Below are positions 16,750 to 26,105 of a stretch of 64,000 bases of DNA, in pieces (the first letter of the stretch is position 1; each line of letters starts with the position of its first letter). Where the stretch lies: positions 253,001 to 317,000 of the forward strand of contig NZ_VISL01000001.1 in assembly GCF_007827465.1 (NCBI RefSeq), given 5' to 3'. This stretch comes from Dokdonia sp. Hel_I_53. Lineage in GTDB: Bacteria; Bacteroidota; Bacteroidia; Flavobacteriales; Flavobacteriaceae. A program made the position numbers and the translations under genes. Below the pieces are notes generated by a model. It worked only from the letters and a program-made list of their open reading frames with translations, had not been told where the DNA came from and did not search any database.

Positions 16750-17880
16750 ATGAAAATTGCAATTGTGTGTTACCCAACCTTTGGAGGAAGTGGAGTCGTA
16801 GCTACAGAGTTAGGAATCGCATTGTCCAAGCGTGGCCACGAAGTGCACTTTATTACCTATAAGCAACCTGTAAGACTTGCATTACTTAATGATAATATTC
16901 ATTACCATGAGGTAAATGTACCTGATTATGCACTTTTTCATTATCAACCTTATGAGCTTGCTCTCTCTAGTAAGTTGGTTAAAATAATCAAGAAAGAAAA
17001 TATAGATATTTTACATGTGCATTATGCAATTCCTCATGCTTATGCAGGATACATGGCTAAGGAAATTTTAAAACAAGAAGGTATTTATATACCAATGGTA
17101 ACTACTTTGCATGGTACAGATATTACACTCGTGGGCAGCCATCCTTTCTATAGACCAGCTGTGAGTTTTAGTATTAACAACAGCGATATTGTAACTTCAG
17201 TATCAGAAAGTCTTAAACAAGATACATTACGTCTATTTGAAATTACCAAGGAAATTGATGTGGTGCCTAATTTTATAGATTTTACCTCTGTAGATAACTC
17301 TTTTACAGATTGTCAAAGAGATTTAATGGCAAACGAAAATGAACGTATTGTCACCCATATTAGTAATTTCAGAAAGGTAAAGCGCATCTCAGATGTAATT
17401 GATGTGTTTTATAGATTGCAACTAGAGATTCCTTCGAAGCTATTAATGGTTGGGGAAGGTCCAGAAAGAGAACATGCAGAAGAACAAGTATCGCTGTTAG
17501 GTATTGAAGATAAGGTTAAGTTTTTAGGAAATAGTAATGAGATTGATAAAATACTTTGCTTTTCTGACTTGTTTTTACTTCCATCTGAAGCTGAGAGTTT
17601 TGGACTGGCGGCTTTAGAAGCTATGGTGAACCGAGTTCCTGTAATTTCTAGTAATGCAGGTGGGATACCAGAAGTAAACATTGATGGTGTTACTGGATAT
17701 CTTTCTAATGTAGGGAATATTGCAGATATGGCTCAGAATGCTATTAGAATTCTTCAAGATGATATAGTGCTTGAAAAGTTTAAGAATAATGCAAAAAAAG
17801 AAGCGGCAAAGTTTGATATACAAAACATTGTGCCGCTTTATGAACAGCTCTATGAGAGAGCGTTACTTCAGGTCGTCTAG
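16750..17880 (+). CDS. bshA: N-acetyl-alpha-D-glucosaminyl L-malate synthase
   Basis: 376 residues, typical for BshA. This GT4 retaining glycosyltransferase joins UDP-GlcNAc and L-malate in the first step of bacillithiol synthesis. The N-terminus MKIAIVCYPTFGGSGVVATE is nearly diagnostic. The acceptor-side TTLHGTDITLVGSHP follows near 118, and the C-terminal Rossmann domain has the GT4 EX7E motif in PSEAESFGLAALEAM near 280. bshB and bshC are not in the window. It overlaps the convergent outer-membrane protein gene by four bases, with stop codons sharing CTAG. The bacillithiol thiol pool fits with the OhrR-like regulator at 36405. Confidence 0.93.
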   Translation: MKIAIVCYPTFGGSGVVATELGIALSKRGHEVHFITYKQPVRLALLNDNIHYHEVNVPDYALFHYQPYELALSSKLVKIIKKENIDILHVHYAIPHAYAGYMAKEILKQEGIYIPMVTTLHGTDITLVGSHPFYRPAVSFSINNSDIVTSVSESLKQDTLRLFEITKEIDVVPNFIDFTSVDNSFTDCQRDLMANENERIVTHISNFRKVKRISDVIDVFYRLQLEIPSKLLMVGEGPEREHAEEQVSLLGIEDKVKFLGNSNEIDKILCFSDLFLLPSEAESFGLAALEAMVNRVPVISSNAGGIPEVNIDGVTGYLSNVGNIADMAQNAIRILQDDIVLEKFKNNAKKEAAKFDIQNIVPLYEQLYERALLQVV

Positions 17881-18371
17881 AACGTATATCTTATACCTAG
17901 AGCAATATCAAATTCTAAATCATCATCGTAGTCATTAAGAAGACCTACTTCTGGTCTAAAGTCAAGTGATAACTGGAGTGGTATATCAAAAACGTATTCT
18001 ATACCTATGTCTCCAGCAGCATTTATAAATAGGTCACTATTATCATTGTCAAACCCGTTAAAATCATTATCAACGTCAAATGCTCCTACGGCCGCTCCTA
18101 CACCAGCATACCAATTAAAACCTCCATCAATATTCCATATCCATTGATAAAGACCTACCGCTTTTACAGCATCAAAGTCATTAGCACTTCTCCAACTCAG
18201 ACCTAATTCAAGCCTATTATTATCACCAAGTGCTCTTTGGTAGTTTACTTCTGTGCTAAAACCATCGTTATCGCCAAGTCTTAAACCTATTGCATTAGAA
18301 GGTATTGATTGTGCTGTTGCAGTAACTCCAAATATGAGCGCTATCACAGTGGTAAAAAGAATTTTTTTCAT
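17877..18371 (-). CDS. Small outer-membrane beta-barrel-like protein
   Basis: 164 residues with a signal peptide (1-20, ending ATAQ). The rest alternates polar and aromatic residues in short strands (GLRLGDNDGFSTEVNYQRAL, WYAGVGAAVGAF, IGIEYVFDIPLQLSLDFRPE) and ends in IALGIRYTF, an outer-membrane C-terminal signature with terminal Phe. About eight strands are likely. Asp/Asn-rich turns fit surface loops. No specific function can be assigned. It is convergent with bshA, overlapping by four bases, and divergent from the FAD/Fe-S gene. Confidence 0.8.
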   Translation of the reverse strand: MKKILFTTVIALIFGVTATAQSIPSNAIGLRLGDNDGFSTEVNYQRALGDNNRLELGLSWRSANDFDAVKAVGLYQWIWNIDGGFNWYAGVGAAVGAFDVDNDFNGFDNDNSDLFINAAGDIGIEYVFDIPLQLSLDFRPEVGLLNDYDDDLEFDIALGIRYTF

Positions 18372-18438
18372 GTTATAGTTTTATTTTAAAAGATAAAATT
18401 ATCAGTATATAACATAACAAAACGTTAATCAGCCCCTA

Positions 18439-21351
18439 ATGTTTTCTTATTTTTATATAATGAATTTAAAGCTTCTTGCCTTACAGAAAATACTTGAAGG
18501 TAAACTACATTATGATACTTTACACAAAGTGATATATGCCACTGATGCGTCTGTTTACCGTAAGATTCCTTTAGCAGTTGCATATCCAAAATCTGTTAAT
18601 GACATAAAGAAGTTATGCCACTTTGCAAGAGTTAATAAAACATCACTTATTCCTAGAACTGCTGGAACATCACTAGCGGGTCAATGTGTCGGTGATGGTA
18701 TTGTGGTAGATGTTTCAAAGCATTTTACGGAGATACTAAGTTTTGATAAAGAGAAAGCTCAAATTACCGTTCAACCTGGAGTTGTAAGAGATGAGTTAAA
18801 TGCTTTCTTAAAACCTTACGGCTTATTTTTTGGTCCCAATACCTCTACAGCAAATAGATGTATGATAGGTGGTATGGTGGGCAATAACTCTTCTGGAACT
18901 ACGAGTATTCAGTATGGAGTAACACGAGATAAGCTTATCAAACTAAAAACGATTTTATCAGATGGGAGTGAAGCAACTTTTGAGTCTTTAGACGAAGACC
19001 GCTTTCGCGAAAAATTGAAACAGAAAAACTTAGAAGGGATAATTTATAATCGAATCAATGATGAATTAAAGAATTCTGATACTCGAAAAAATATTCATTC
19101 TCAATTTCCAAAACCAAAAATCCATAGAAGGAATACTGGATATGCCTTGGACACACTTACAACAGCAATTCCTTTTCAAAATGGAGGTAAGCCTTTTAAT
19201 ATGTGTACACTACTCTCGGGTAGTGAAGGTACACTGGCTTTTACCACAGAAATCACATTACAACTAGACCTTTTACCTCCAAGTCAGCGTGTAATGGTAG
19301 CAGCGCATTTTGATAGTTTAACTGCCTGTTTAAAGGCAGTAGTGCCAGCTATGAATCACAATCTATATACTTGTGAGATGATGGACAAAGTCATTCTAGA
19401 CTGCACAAAAAATAATAGAGAGCAACTCAAGAATCGTTTTTTTATAGAAGGAGATCCTGCAGCCATCCTAATGTTTGAACTACGCGATAACACATTAGAA
19501 GGATCTAGATATCAGGCACAAAAACTTATAACTACTCTCATTAATGAAAATATAGGTTATGCTTATCCAATGCTGGAAGGTTTTGAAATTGATCAAGCCA
19601 TGGAACTTCGTAAAGCAGGATTAGGGCTTTTAGGCAATTTAGTAGGTGATCATAAGGCTGTAGCTTGTATAGAAGACACAGCAGTAGCAATAGAAGATCT
19701 AGCGAGCTATATTGACGAGTTTACATCAATCATGGACCGTTTTGATCAAAAAGCGGTGTATTATGCGCACGCAGGTGCTGGCGAGATTCACCTTAGACCA
19801 ATACTTAATCTAAAAAAGCTTAATGATGTAGCACTCTTTAGAAAAATCACAACGGAAGTTGCTACATTGGTAAAGAAGTATAGAGGGTCTATGAGTGGTG
19901 AGCATGGCGATGGTATTGTAAGAGCAGAGTTTATCGAGATGATGGTTGGTAAACAGAATTTTCAAATAATGAAACAGATTAAAACTGCTTTTGATCCTCA
20001 AAACATTTTTAATCCAGGTAAGATTATTGATCCGTTACCTATGGATAAAAATTTACGTTATGAAGTAGATCGTACAGAACCAGAAGTAAAGACACTACTT
20101 AATTTTGATGATAATCATGGGATCCTCCGATTAGCTGAAAAATGTAATGGTAGTGGCGATTGCAGAAAACCATCTAATGTTGGTGGAACTATGTGTCCTA
20201 GTTATCGTGCGACCCGTGATGAAAAAGATACTACACGTGCTAGAGCAAATGCATTACGTGAATTTTTAACCACATCAGAGAAAGCTAATAAATATGATCA
20301 CGTAGAGCTAAAAGAAGTATTTGATTTATGTTTAAGCTGTAAGGCTTGTGCCAGCGAGTGTCCCAGTAATGTAGATGTAGCTTCTCTCAAAGCAGAATTT
20401 GAGTATCAATATCAAAAATCTAATGGTTCTAGTCTTAGAACGAAGTTGTTTGCTCATGCGACTAAAATTAACAAAATAGCTGCAAGCTTACCTAAAGGCT
20501 ATAATTTTTTACTCAAAACTACTGGAAGTGTTTTAAAATTTTCTATGGGAATTGCTAGTAAACGTAGCTTGCCATTGCTTGATGTGTTTAAAGGTAAAAT
20601 GGATACTAAACTATCTGAAAATAGAATCAAAACTGTCTATTTATATGTTGATGAATTTTCAGAATATTTAGATGGGTCAATTGCTGAAGATGCAATGTAT
20701 TTATTAGATAAACTCCACTATAAAGTAAAAATTTTAAAAGGATTAGAAAGTGGACGGTCTTACATATCAAAGGGGTTTCTTGATCAAGCAAAAAAATTGG
20801 CAAATAAAAATATTAAAACCGTTCAATCTATATCAGATAATTCAGCACCAATTATTGGAATAGAGCCATCTGCATTATTAACTTTTAGAGATGAGTACCT
20901 GCGTTTAGCAGATGATCTGGAAGCAGCAAAGTCTATCTCAAATAGATCATTTTTGATAGAAGAGTTTCTAGATAAAGAGGTAGCACTGGGAAATATAAAA
21001 GCAGATCAATTTTCTGCAAAAGCAAAGAAAATTAAAATTCACGCCCACTGTCATCAAAAGGCGTTATCATCGGTTTCTCCCACATTTAAAATTTTGAATC
21101 TACCTATTAATTATTCACCCACAATCATTCCTTCTGGGTGCTGTGGGATGGCGGGTAGTTTTGGATATGAAAAAGAACATTATGCCGTTAGTATGAATGT
21201 AGGTGAACAAACACTTTTTCCGGCTATAAGAAAGGCAGATTCTAGTACAATAATTGTTGCAAATGGTACAAGTTGCCGTCATCAAATCAAAGATGGTACT
21301 GCTATAACTGCCTTACATCCAGTGACTATTTTAAGGGAGGCACTACTATAG
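18439..21351 (+). CDS. FAD-linked oxidase fused to Fe-S/CCG protein (D-lactate/2-hydroxyacid dehydrogenase type)
   Basis: 970 residues, starting at ATG 18439 or the in-frame ATG at 18460. The FAD_binding_4 domain (about 40-270) has PRTAGTSLAGQCVGDGIVVD and GGMVGNNSSGTTS. The FAD-oxidase C-terminal domain follows, with HAGAGEIHLRP and SGEHGDGIVRAEF (catalytic His). Residues from about 555 hold a ferredoxin-type module with CNGSGDCRK, MCPSYRATRDE and CLSCKACASECPSNVD. The end has CCG features HCHQKAL and GCCGMAGSFGYE. The architecture is that of YdiJ/Dld-II-like proteins oxidising D-lactate or D-2-hydroxyglutarate and passing electrons to quinone. Substrate not decidable. Confidence 0.88.
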   Translation: MFSYFYIMNLKLLALQKILEGKLHYDTLHKVIYATDASVYRKIPLAVAYPKSVNDIKKLCHFARVNKTSLIPRTAGTSLAGQCVGDGIVVDVSKHFTEILSFDKEKAQITVQPGVVRDELNAFLKPYGLFFGPNTSTANRCMIGGMVGNNSSGTTSIQYGVTRDKLIKLKTILSDGSEATFESLDEDRFREKLKQKNLEGIIYNRINDELKNSDTRKNIHSQFPKPKIHRRNTGYALDTLTTAIPFQNGGKPFNMCTLLSGSEGTLAFTTEITLQLDLLPPSQRVMVAAHFDSLTACLKAVVPAMNHNLYTCEMMDKVILDCTKNNREQLKNRFFIEGDPAAILMFELRDNTLEGSRYQAQKLITTLINENIGYAYPMLEGFEIDQAMELRKAGLGLLGNLVGDHKAVACIEDTAVAIEDLASYIDEFTSIMDRFDQKAVYYAHAGAGEIHLRPILNLKKLNDVALFRKITTEVATLVKKYRGSMSGEHGDGIVRAEFIEMMVGKQNFQIMKQIKTAFDPQNIFNPGKIIDPLPMDKNLRYEVDRTEPEVKTLLNFDDNHGILRLAEKCNGSGDCRKPSNVGGTMCPSYRATRDEKDTTRARANALREFLTTSEKANKYDHVELKEVFDLCLSCKACASECPSNVDVASLKAEFEYQYQKSNGSSLRTKLFAHATKINKIAASLPKGYNFLLKTTGSVLKFSMGIASKRSLPLLDVFKGKMDTKLSENRIKTVYLYVDEFSEYLDGSIAEDAMYLLDKLHYKVKILKGLESGRSYISKGFLDQAKKLANKNIKTVQSISDNSAPIIGIEPSALLTFRDEYLRLADDLEAAKSISNRSFLIEEFLDKEVALGNIKADQFSAKAKKIKIHAHCHQKALSSVSPTFKILNLPINYSPTIIPSGCCGMAGSFGYEKEHYAVSMNVGEQTLFPAIRKADSSTIIVANGTSCRHQIKDGTAITALHPVTILREALL
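19001..19014. repeat. Degenerate copy of the iterated palindrome in the FAD/Fe-S gene
   Basis: GCTTTCGCGAAAAA: left arm and centre intact, last two bases changed. Read in a different frame from most copies (Arg-Phe-Arg-Glu-Lys). Confidence 0.7.
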
Positions 21352-21453
21352 ATAATATAAGGAGTATCACTAATATTATTTGACTTTTAATTAATAAGTG
21401 TTGAAATTTGATTCTGTGATCTTTTCCATATACATTTGTTTGAAAACGCGACA

Positions 21454-22518
21454 ATGGCTGGTAACACTTACGGCACACTATTTAATCTTACAACATACGG
21501 TGAGTCTCACGGTAAAGCTATAGGAGGTATACTAGATGGATGTCCTGCTGGTTTAGAAATAGACTTTAAAGCGATACAACGTGACTTAGATCGTCGTAAA
21601 CCAGGACAATCTAAAATTGTGACCCAGCGCAAGGAACCTGACACGGTAGATTTTCATTCTGGAATATTTGAAGGAAAAACTACAGGAACTCCCATAGGAT
21701 TTCAGATTGTAAACACCAATCAAAAATCTAAAGACTATAGTCATATTAAAGATACCTACAGACCTAGTCATGCAGATTATACCTATGATAAAAAGTATGG
21801 AAACCGTGATTATCGAGGAGGTGGGCGCTCTTCTGCTAGAGAAACAGCATCTAGAGTTGTTGCAGGAGCGATCGCAAAACAATTCTTAAAAAATATAAAC
21901 TTCTTTGCTTTTACCAGTGCGGTAGGAGATTTAGTGATGGACACTCCTTATCAAGAGTTAGATTTTTCTCAAATTGAAAAAAATGAGGTAAGATGTGCTG
22001 ATCCCGCTTTCGCGAAAGCGTGTAAAGAAAAAATAAAACTTATCAAAAAGGAGGGAGATACCATTGGAGGAGTAATCACCTGTGTCATTCAGAATGTACC
22101 AATTGGTCTTGGAGAGCCTGTGTTTGATAAGTTGCATGCAGAACTTGGAAAAGCGATGCTTTCTATTAATGCAGTTAAAGGCTTTGAATACGGAAGCGGT
22201 TTTGCAGGTGCACAAATGAAAGGTAGTGCTCACAATGACCACTTTAATACAGATGGATCTACAAAAACAAACCTTAGCGGAGGTGTGCAGGGTGGAATTT
22301 CTAATGGAATGGACATTTACTTTAATGTAGCTTTTAAGCCTGTTGCAACAGTTATGCAAAAACAAGAAACTATTAATGCAACAGGAGAAAAGGTTGTGAT
22401 GCAAGGTAAAGGACGTCACGATCCTTGTGTAGTGCCTCGAGCTGTACCTATTGTAGAGGCTATGGCAGCGCTCGTCATTGCAGATTTTGTACTTCGTGAC
22501 AAAACTGCTAGATTGTAA
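21454..22518 (+). CDS. aroC: Chorismate synthase
   Basis: 354 residues from ATG at 21454, the usual length; the longer frame starts at TTG six codons earlier and I reject it. The enzyme converts EPSP to chorismate with reduced FMN, the last shared step of aromatic amino acid synthesis. Diagnostic blocks are [19 protein letters not shown] at the N-terminus, [14 protein letters not shown] near 125, HNDHFN in the central loop, and [20 protein letters not shown] near the end. A palindrome copy inserts Ala-Phe-Ala-Lys-Ala near residue 185. It stands alone between two unrelated genes; no other aro gene is adjacent. Confidence 0.95.
   Translation: MAGNTYGTLFNLTTYGESHGKAIGGILDGCPAGLEIDFKAIQRDLDRRKPGQSKIVTQRKEPDTVDFHSGIFEGKTTGTPIGFQIVNTNQKSKDYSHIKDTYRPSHADYTYDKKYGNRDYRGGGRSSARETASRVVAGAIAKQFLKNINFFAFTSAVGDLVMDTPYQELDFSQIEKNEVRCADPAFAKACKEKIKLIKKEGDTIGGVITCVIQNVPIGLGEPVFDKLHAELGKAMLSINAVKGFEYGSGFAGAQMKGSAHNDHFNTDGSTKTNLSGGVQGGISNGMDIYFNVAFKPVATVMQKQETINATGEKVVMQGKGRHDPCVVPRAVPIVEAMAALVIADFVLRDKTARL
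22006..22019. repeat. Iterated palindrome inside aroC
   Basis: Exact GCTTTCGCGAAAGC, read as Ala-Phe-Ala-Lys-Ala in the variable region between two conserved blocks, where an insertion would be tolerated. Confidence 0.97.
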
Positions 22519-22611
22519 TTTTTTTAAAAACTATTAACTATATACTTCTTATTTTTAATTATTCATTAAGTGAGGTTTTATTCTCCTTGTTGAACAGATA
22601 CTTAATTCATT

Positions 22612-24054
22612 ATGAAAATAGCACTACATTGGAAGATAATCATTGGTTTAATTTTAGGCGTCATATGGGCTTTGGTCTCATCTTCTCTTGGTTGGAGTCA
22701 GTTTACTATCGATTGGATTTCGCCCTTTGGTACTATTTTCATTAATCTCTTAAAGCTTATTGCAGTACCTCTTGTATTATTTTCTATCATCGCTGGAGTT
22801 GCTGGTATAGGAGATCCTTCTAGCCTTGGACGTATGGGTGGTAAAACGTTACTGGCTTATTTAATTACAACTTTATTAGCTGTAGGTTTAGGGCTTACAC
22901 TTGTAAATATAATTAAGCCAGGAGCTCTAGTTGATCAAGAAAGCCGCATTGATAATCGTATAAGTTATGAGCTGTGGGCACAGGAACAAAGTGTCGAAAT
23001 AAAAGATGGTATTAATTATTTACAAGACCCTGCCTTTATGGAGCGTGCGGGGCGCGTTAATGAACTAGTAAAATATAAAGGGGAAGATGCTACGGTTGCA
23101 GAAAAAATGAAAACTGCAAACGAAACTACGAGTGCTGGACCTCTCCAACCACTTATTGACCTCGTTCCGCAAAACTTTTTCAAAGCATTGACGGATAATG
23201 GATTGATGCTTCAGATTATTTTCTTTGCTATTTTCTTTGGAGTGAGCTTATTGTTTATTCCGACAGAAAAATCTGCTCCCGTGATCAAAATTGTAGATAG
23301 TATTATGGAGGTGTTCCTAAAGATGGTAGACTTTGTAATGCAAGCATCTCCATTCTTTGTATTTGCTTTATTAGCAGGTGTTATTAGTAAAATGGCAGGG
23401 GATGATATAGGTAAAGTGGTAGAAATATTTAAAGGACTCTCGTGGTATTCCCTTACTGTATTTTTAGGCTTGGTGTTAATGATATTTGTCGTATATCCTC
23501 TTATCGTAAAATTGATCGTTCGTTCAATACCATATAATGGTTTCTTTAAGGCAATGGGACTAGCTCAAACAACTGCTTTTTCTACTTCTAGTAGTGCAGC
23601 GACATTACCTGTTACGATGGAGTGTGTAGAAGATAATCTAGGTGTAGATAAGAAAATTACCAGTTTTGTACTGCCTATAGGTGCCACAGTCAATATGGAC
23701 GGAACAGTTCTATATCAAGCAGTAGCTGTAGTTTTTCTAGCGCAATTACACATGATAGATCTCACCATAGCACAACAACTTACTATTGTTCTTACGGCAA
23801 CTTTAGCTTCCATTGGTTCTGCTGCGGTTCCAAGTGCGGGACTGGTAATGCTCATCATAGTTCTCGGATCTGTAGATTTAAATCCAGCTTGGATTGCCAT
23901 TATTTTTCCAGTAGATAGAATATTAGATATGTGTCGCACGGTCGTGAATGTAACTGGAGATGCAACTGTTTCTTCAGTGATTGCAAAAACTGAGGGTATG
24001 ATTCATTATGATCCTACTAAAAATCCTGATGATGCCTTTGATCCTGAAAAATAA
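22612..24054 (+). CDS. Dicarboxylate/amino-acid:cation symporter (DAACS family)
   Basis: 480 residues with about eight membrane helices and the two re-entrant hairpins of the GltP/GltPh/DctA fold. The serine-rich hairpin motif is FSTSSSAATLPVT (about 322-334), followed by GATVNMDGTVLYQ (the NMDGT Na+/substrate motif) and SAAVPSAG in hairpin 2. It takes up glutamate, aspartate or C4-dicarboxylates using Na+ or H+. A polar insert of about 90 residues between helices 3 and 4 (from about 110) is longer than in GltPh. A strong terminator follows at 24071, so this is a single-gene unit or the end of one. Confidence 0.92.
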   Translation: MKIALHWKIIIGLILGVIWALVSSSLGWSQFTIDWISPFGTIFINLLKLIAVPLVLFSIIAGVAGIGDPSSLGRMGGKTLLAYLITTLLAVGLGLTLVNIIKPGALVDQESRIDNRISYELWAQEQSVEIKDGINYLQDPAFMERAGRVNELVKYKGEDATVAEKMKTANETTSAGPLQPLIDLVPQNFFKALTDNGLMLQIIFFAIFFGVSLLFIPTEKSAPVIKIVDSIMEVFLKMVDFVMQASPFFVFALLAGVISKMAGDDIGKVVEIFKGLSWYSLTVFLGLVLMIFVVYPLIVKLIVRSIPYNGFFKAMGLAQTTAFSTSSSAATLPVTMECVEDNLGVDKKITSFVLPIGATVNMDGTVLYQAVAVVFLAQLHMIDLTIAQQLTIVLTATLASIGSAAVPSAGLVMLIIVLGSVDLNPAWIAIIFPVDRILDMCRTVVNVTGDATVSSVIAKTEGMIHYDPTKNPDDAFDPEK

Positions 24055-24070
24055 TTTCTAATTGTTTATA

Positions 24071-24105
24071 AAAAAAAGAGGCTTCTTATAGCCTCTTTTT
24101 TTTTA
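24071..24105 (+). terminator. Strong rho-independent terminator after the symporter gene
   Basis: An AAAAAAGAGGC arm pairs with GCCTCTTTTTT around an 8-nt loop (TTCTTATA), with a run of nine T on the plus strand and an A-run on the other side, so it may be bidirectional. Confidence 0.93.
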
Positions 24106-24189
24106 TGTGATCAGCTTAAAGGATTTTATAAATGTTTTAAGAAGATGTTAAACCGTTTTCTGTAATTTACTCCTGCTAAAAACCAACGA

Positions 24190-25221
24190 ATGAATATTTG
24201 CTTTATCATGTATCCTTGGGAAGATATGGATCCCGAAAATGACACTACATTATCCCTTATACACGAGTGTGTAAAACGCAATCACGGAGTAGCAATCACC
24301 ACTCCCGCAAATTTGACCATACGCGATAGTGAGACATTTGCTTTTTGTCGAGCCATTAAACGCATGGAAAAGGCTCCTAGTAATCTCAAATCTTTTCATA
24401 AGAAAGTAGAATTACGTGAGGAAATGTTACCACTTGCGGGCTTTGATGTAATTGTATTACGCAGTAACCCGCCGCTTGATATGATTATGCTTAACTTCTT
24501 AGATTCTGTAAAGGACGATGTTTTCATAATGAATGATATTGACGGAATACGTAGAGCAAATAATAAATTATATACTGCTGCTTTTGAAGATAACACACGT
24601 GAATTTATACCAAGAACACACGTAACTAAGAATAAAGATTACTTAATTAAAATGATTAAGGAGTCTGAGGAAGATAAAATGATTTTAAAACCACTTAATG
24701 GTTTTGGAGGGTCTGGCGTTATCCTAATTGAAAAGCGTGCAATGTCTAGCATAAGATCATTATTAGATTTTTATATCGATAACAAAGATGGAACTACTAA
24801 TTATGTCATCCTTCAAGACTATATCCCAGGTGCAGATCAAGGAGATGTACGTATTCTCATTCTTAATGGTAAACCTATTGGAGCCATGAAGCGTGTGCCA
24901 GGAGATGACGATCACCGATCTAATGTCTCTGCAGGTGGCTCTGTTCAAAAGCATACACTGTCTAAACAAGAGAAAGAGCTTTGTAGAAGAATAGGACCAA
25001 AACTTGTTAAGGATGGACTCTATTTTGTGGGAATTGATGTAATTAATGGAATGCTCGTTGAGGTTAACGTGATGAGCCCGGGTGGTATTACCTACATTAA
25101 CAAAGTTTATAAAACTAGATTACAAGAGAAAGTTATTAATTTTATTGAAGATAAAGTACTGGAGCGTGTTGCTAGAATAGAGCGTCGAGCAAAACTTCGT
25201 AAAGCTGTTGAGGATGTTTAA
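24190..25221 (+). CDS. ATP-grasp ligase resembling glutathione synthetase/RimK
   Basis: 343 residues. It has the GshB/RimK-type ATP-grasp layout: an N-terminal domain to about 120 (IVLRSNPPLDM), the nucleotide-binding lysine block MILKPLNGFGGSGVILIE near 162, ILQDYIPGADQGDVRILI near 205, the basic SNVSAGGSVQKH loop near 250, and the metal-binding end LVEVNVMSPGGI near 287. Such enzymes form an amide or peptide bond through an acyl phosphate. No gamma-glutamylcysteine ligase is nearby, and the organism probably uses bacillithiol (bshA), so true glutathione synthesis is doubtful. It overlaps the next gene by 8 bp and belongs with 25214 and 26106. Confidence 0.85.
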   Translation: MNICFIMYPWEDMDPENDTTLSLIHECVKRNHGVAITTPANLTIRDSETFAFCRAIKRMEKAPSNLKSFHKKVELREEMLPLAGFDVIVLRSNPPLDMIMLNFLDSVKDDVFIMNDIDGIRRANNKLYTAAFEDNTREFIPRTHVTKNKDYLIKMIKESEEDKMILKPLNGFGGSGVILIEKRAMSSIRSLLDFYIDNKDGTTNYVILQDYIPGADQGDVRILILNGKPIGAMKRVPGDDDHRSNVSAGGSVQKHTLSKQEKELCRRIGPKLVKDGLYFVGIDVINGMLVEVNVMSPGGITYINKVYKTRLQEKVINFIEDKVLERVARIERRAKLRKAVEDV

Positions 25222-26065
25222 ACTTACTATTGCAGAGATGATTGCCAAAATAGGTAAAGAAGAGCCTTTTGAGGCTGTTGCTCACGACTATTCATTCACC
25301 TTAAAAATAGAGGAGTATACACATTTTTTATGTGCTGCCGTACATGACGGACATCAATTTAGAAAAGAATTGTGGGATAATTGTTTACATACAGCATATG
25401 ATAGATGGTACGAAGAGGATCCATGTACAGGTCAAATGATTCAAACAATGCCTATGGTTTTAGTAGGCTGCGATAGTCGTTTTGAGTACGATCTTAATCG
25501 AGCACCAGACGTAGCTATCTACGAAGACGCGTGGGGCAAAAAACTATGGAAGAACCCACTTTCTTCAGAAGAGAAAGAGAGGAGTTTATCTAAGCATCGG
25601 GAGTTCTATTATGTGGTAGAGGCACTACTATCAAAGATGGAAGAAAAATTTGGCGCCGCGATTGTTTTTGATATGCATTCATATAATTGGAAGCGATGGG
25701 ATAGGCCGGTTCCTGTTATTAATCTTGGAACAGAAAATATTGATAACGATCGCTTTTCTGCTTTCGCGAAAGCGTGGAGAGATTCATTGGCATCCATCGA
25801 ATTACCAAATGATATTCAGACCACTGCGGACATAAATGATACCTTCCAAGGAAATGGATATTTTCTAAAATTTATCACAGAGCATTTTAAACAAACACTT
25901 GTTCTTGCTACAGAGTTTTCTAAAATCTATTGTGATGAGTTGACGCAAATTGTATACCCTGAGATAGTGGCAGCTATTGAGGAACAATTGAAAGTAAAGC
26001 TGCGTAACCAAGCAACCCTTTTTTATAATGAATATATAGTCAAGAATAGTTTACTCCCAGAGTGA
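25214..26065 (+). CDS. N-formylglutamate amidohydrolase-like protein
   Basis: 283 residues from ATG at 25214, overlapping the ATP-grasp gene by 8 bp (the longest frame starts at TTG two codons earlier). The family carries a zinc-dependent carboxypeptidase-like fold. Visible landmarks are a His/Asp pair in AAVHDGHQFR, CDSRFEYDLNRAPD (the conserved DLNR box) and IVFDMHSYNW (putative metal-ligand His). The protein is longer than classical HutG, and no histidine-degradation genes accompany it. Its substrate is probably the amide or peptide product of the neighbouring ligase. A palindrome copy inserts Ala-Phe-Ala-Lys-Ala near residue 184. Confidence 0.82.
   Translation: MFKLTIAEMIAKIGKEEPFEAVAHDYSFTLKIEEYTHFLCAAVHDGHQFRKELWDNCLHTAYDRWYEEDPCTGQMIQTMPMVLVGCDSRFEYDLNRAPDVAIYEDAWGKKLWKNPLSSEEKERSLSKHREFYYVVEALLSKMEEKFGAAIVFDMHSYNWKRWDRPVPVINLGTENIDNDRFSAFAKAWRDSLASIELPNDIQTTADINDTFQGNGYFLKFITEHFKQTLVLATEFSKIYCDELTQIVYPEIVAAIEEQLKVKLRNQATLFYNEYIVKNSLLPE
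25760..25773. repeat. Iterated palindrome inside the N-formylglutamate amidohydrolase-like gene
   Basis: Exact GCTTTCGCGAAAGC, read as Ala-Phe-Ala-Lys-Ala (SAFAKAW). Confidence 0.97.
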
Positions 26066-26105
26066 TTTATCCAGTATTGGCTATTTTTGCACTTAAATTC
26101 ATATA

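Noticed and set aside
21586..22419. Two minus-strand open frames inside aroC
   Set aside because: They mirror the conserved chorismate synthase frame and have no independent signal.
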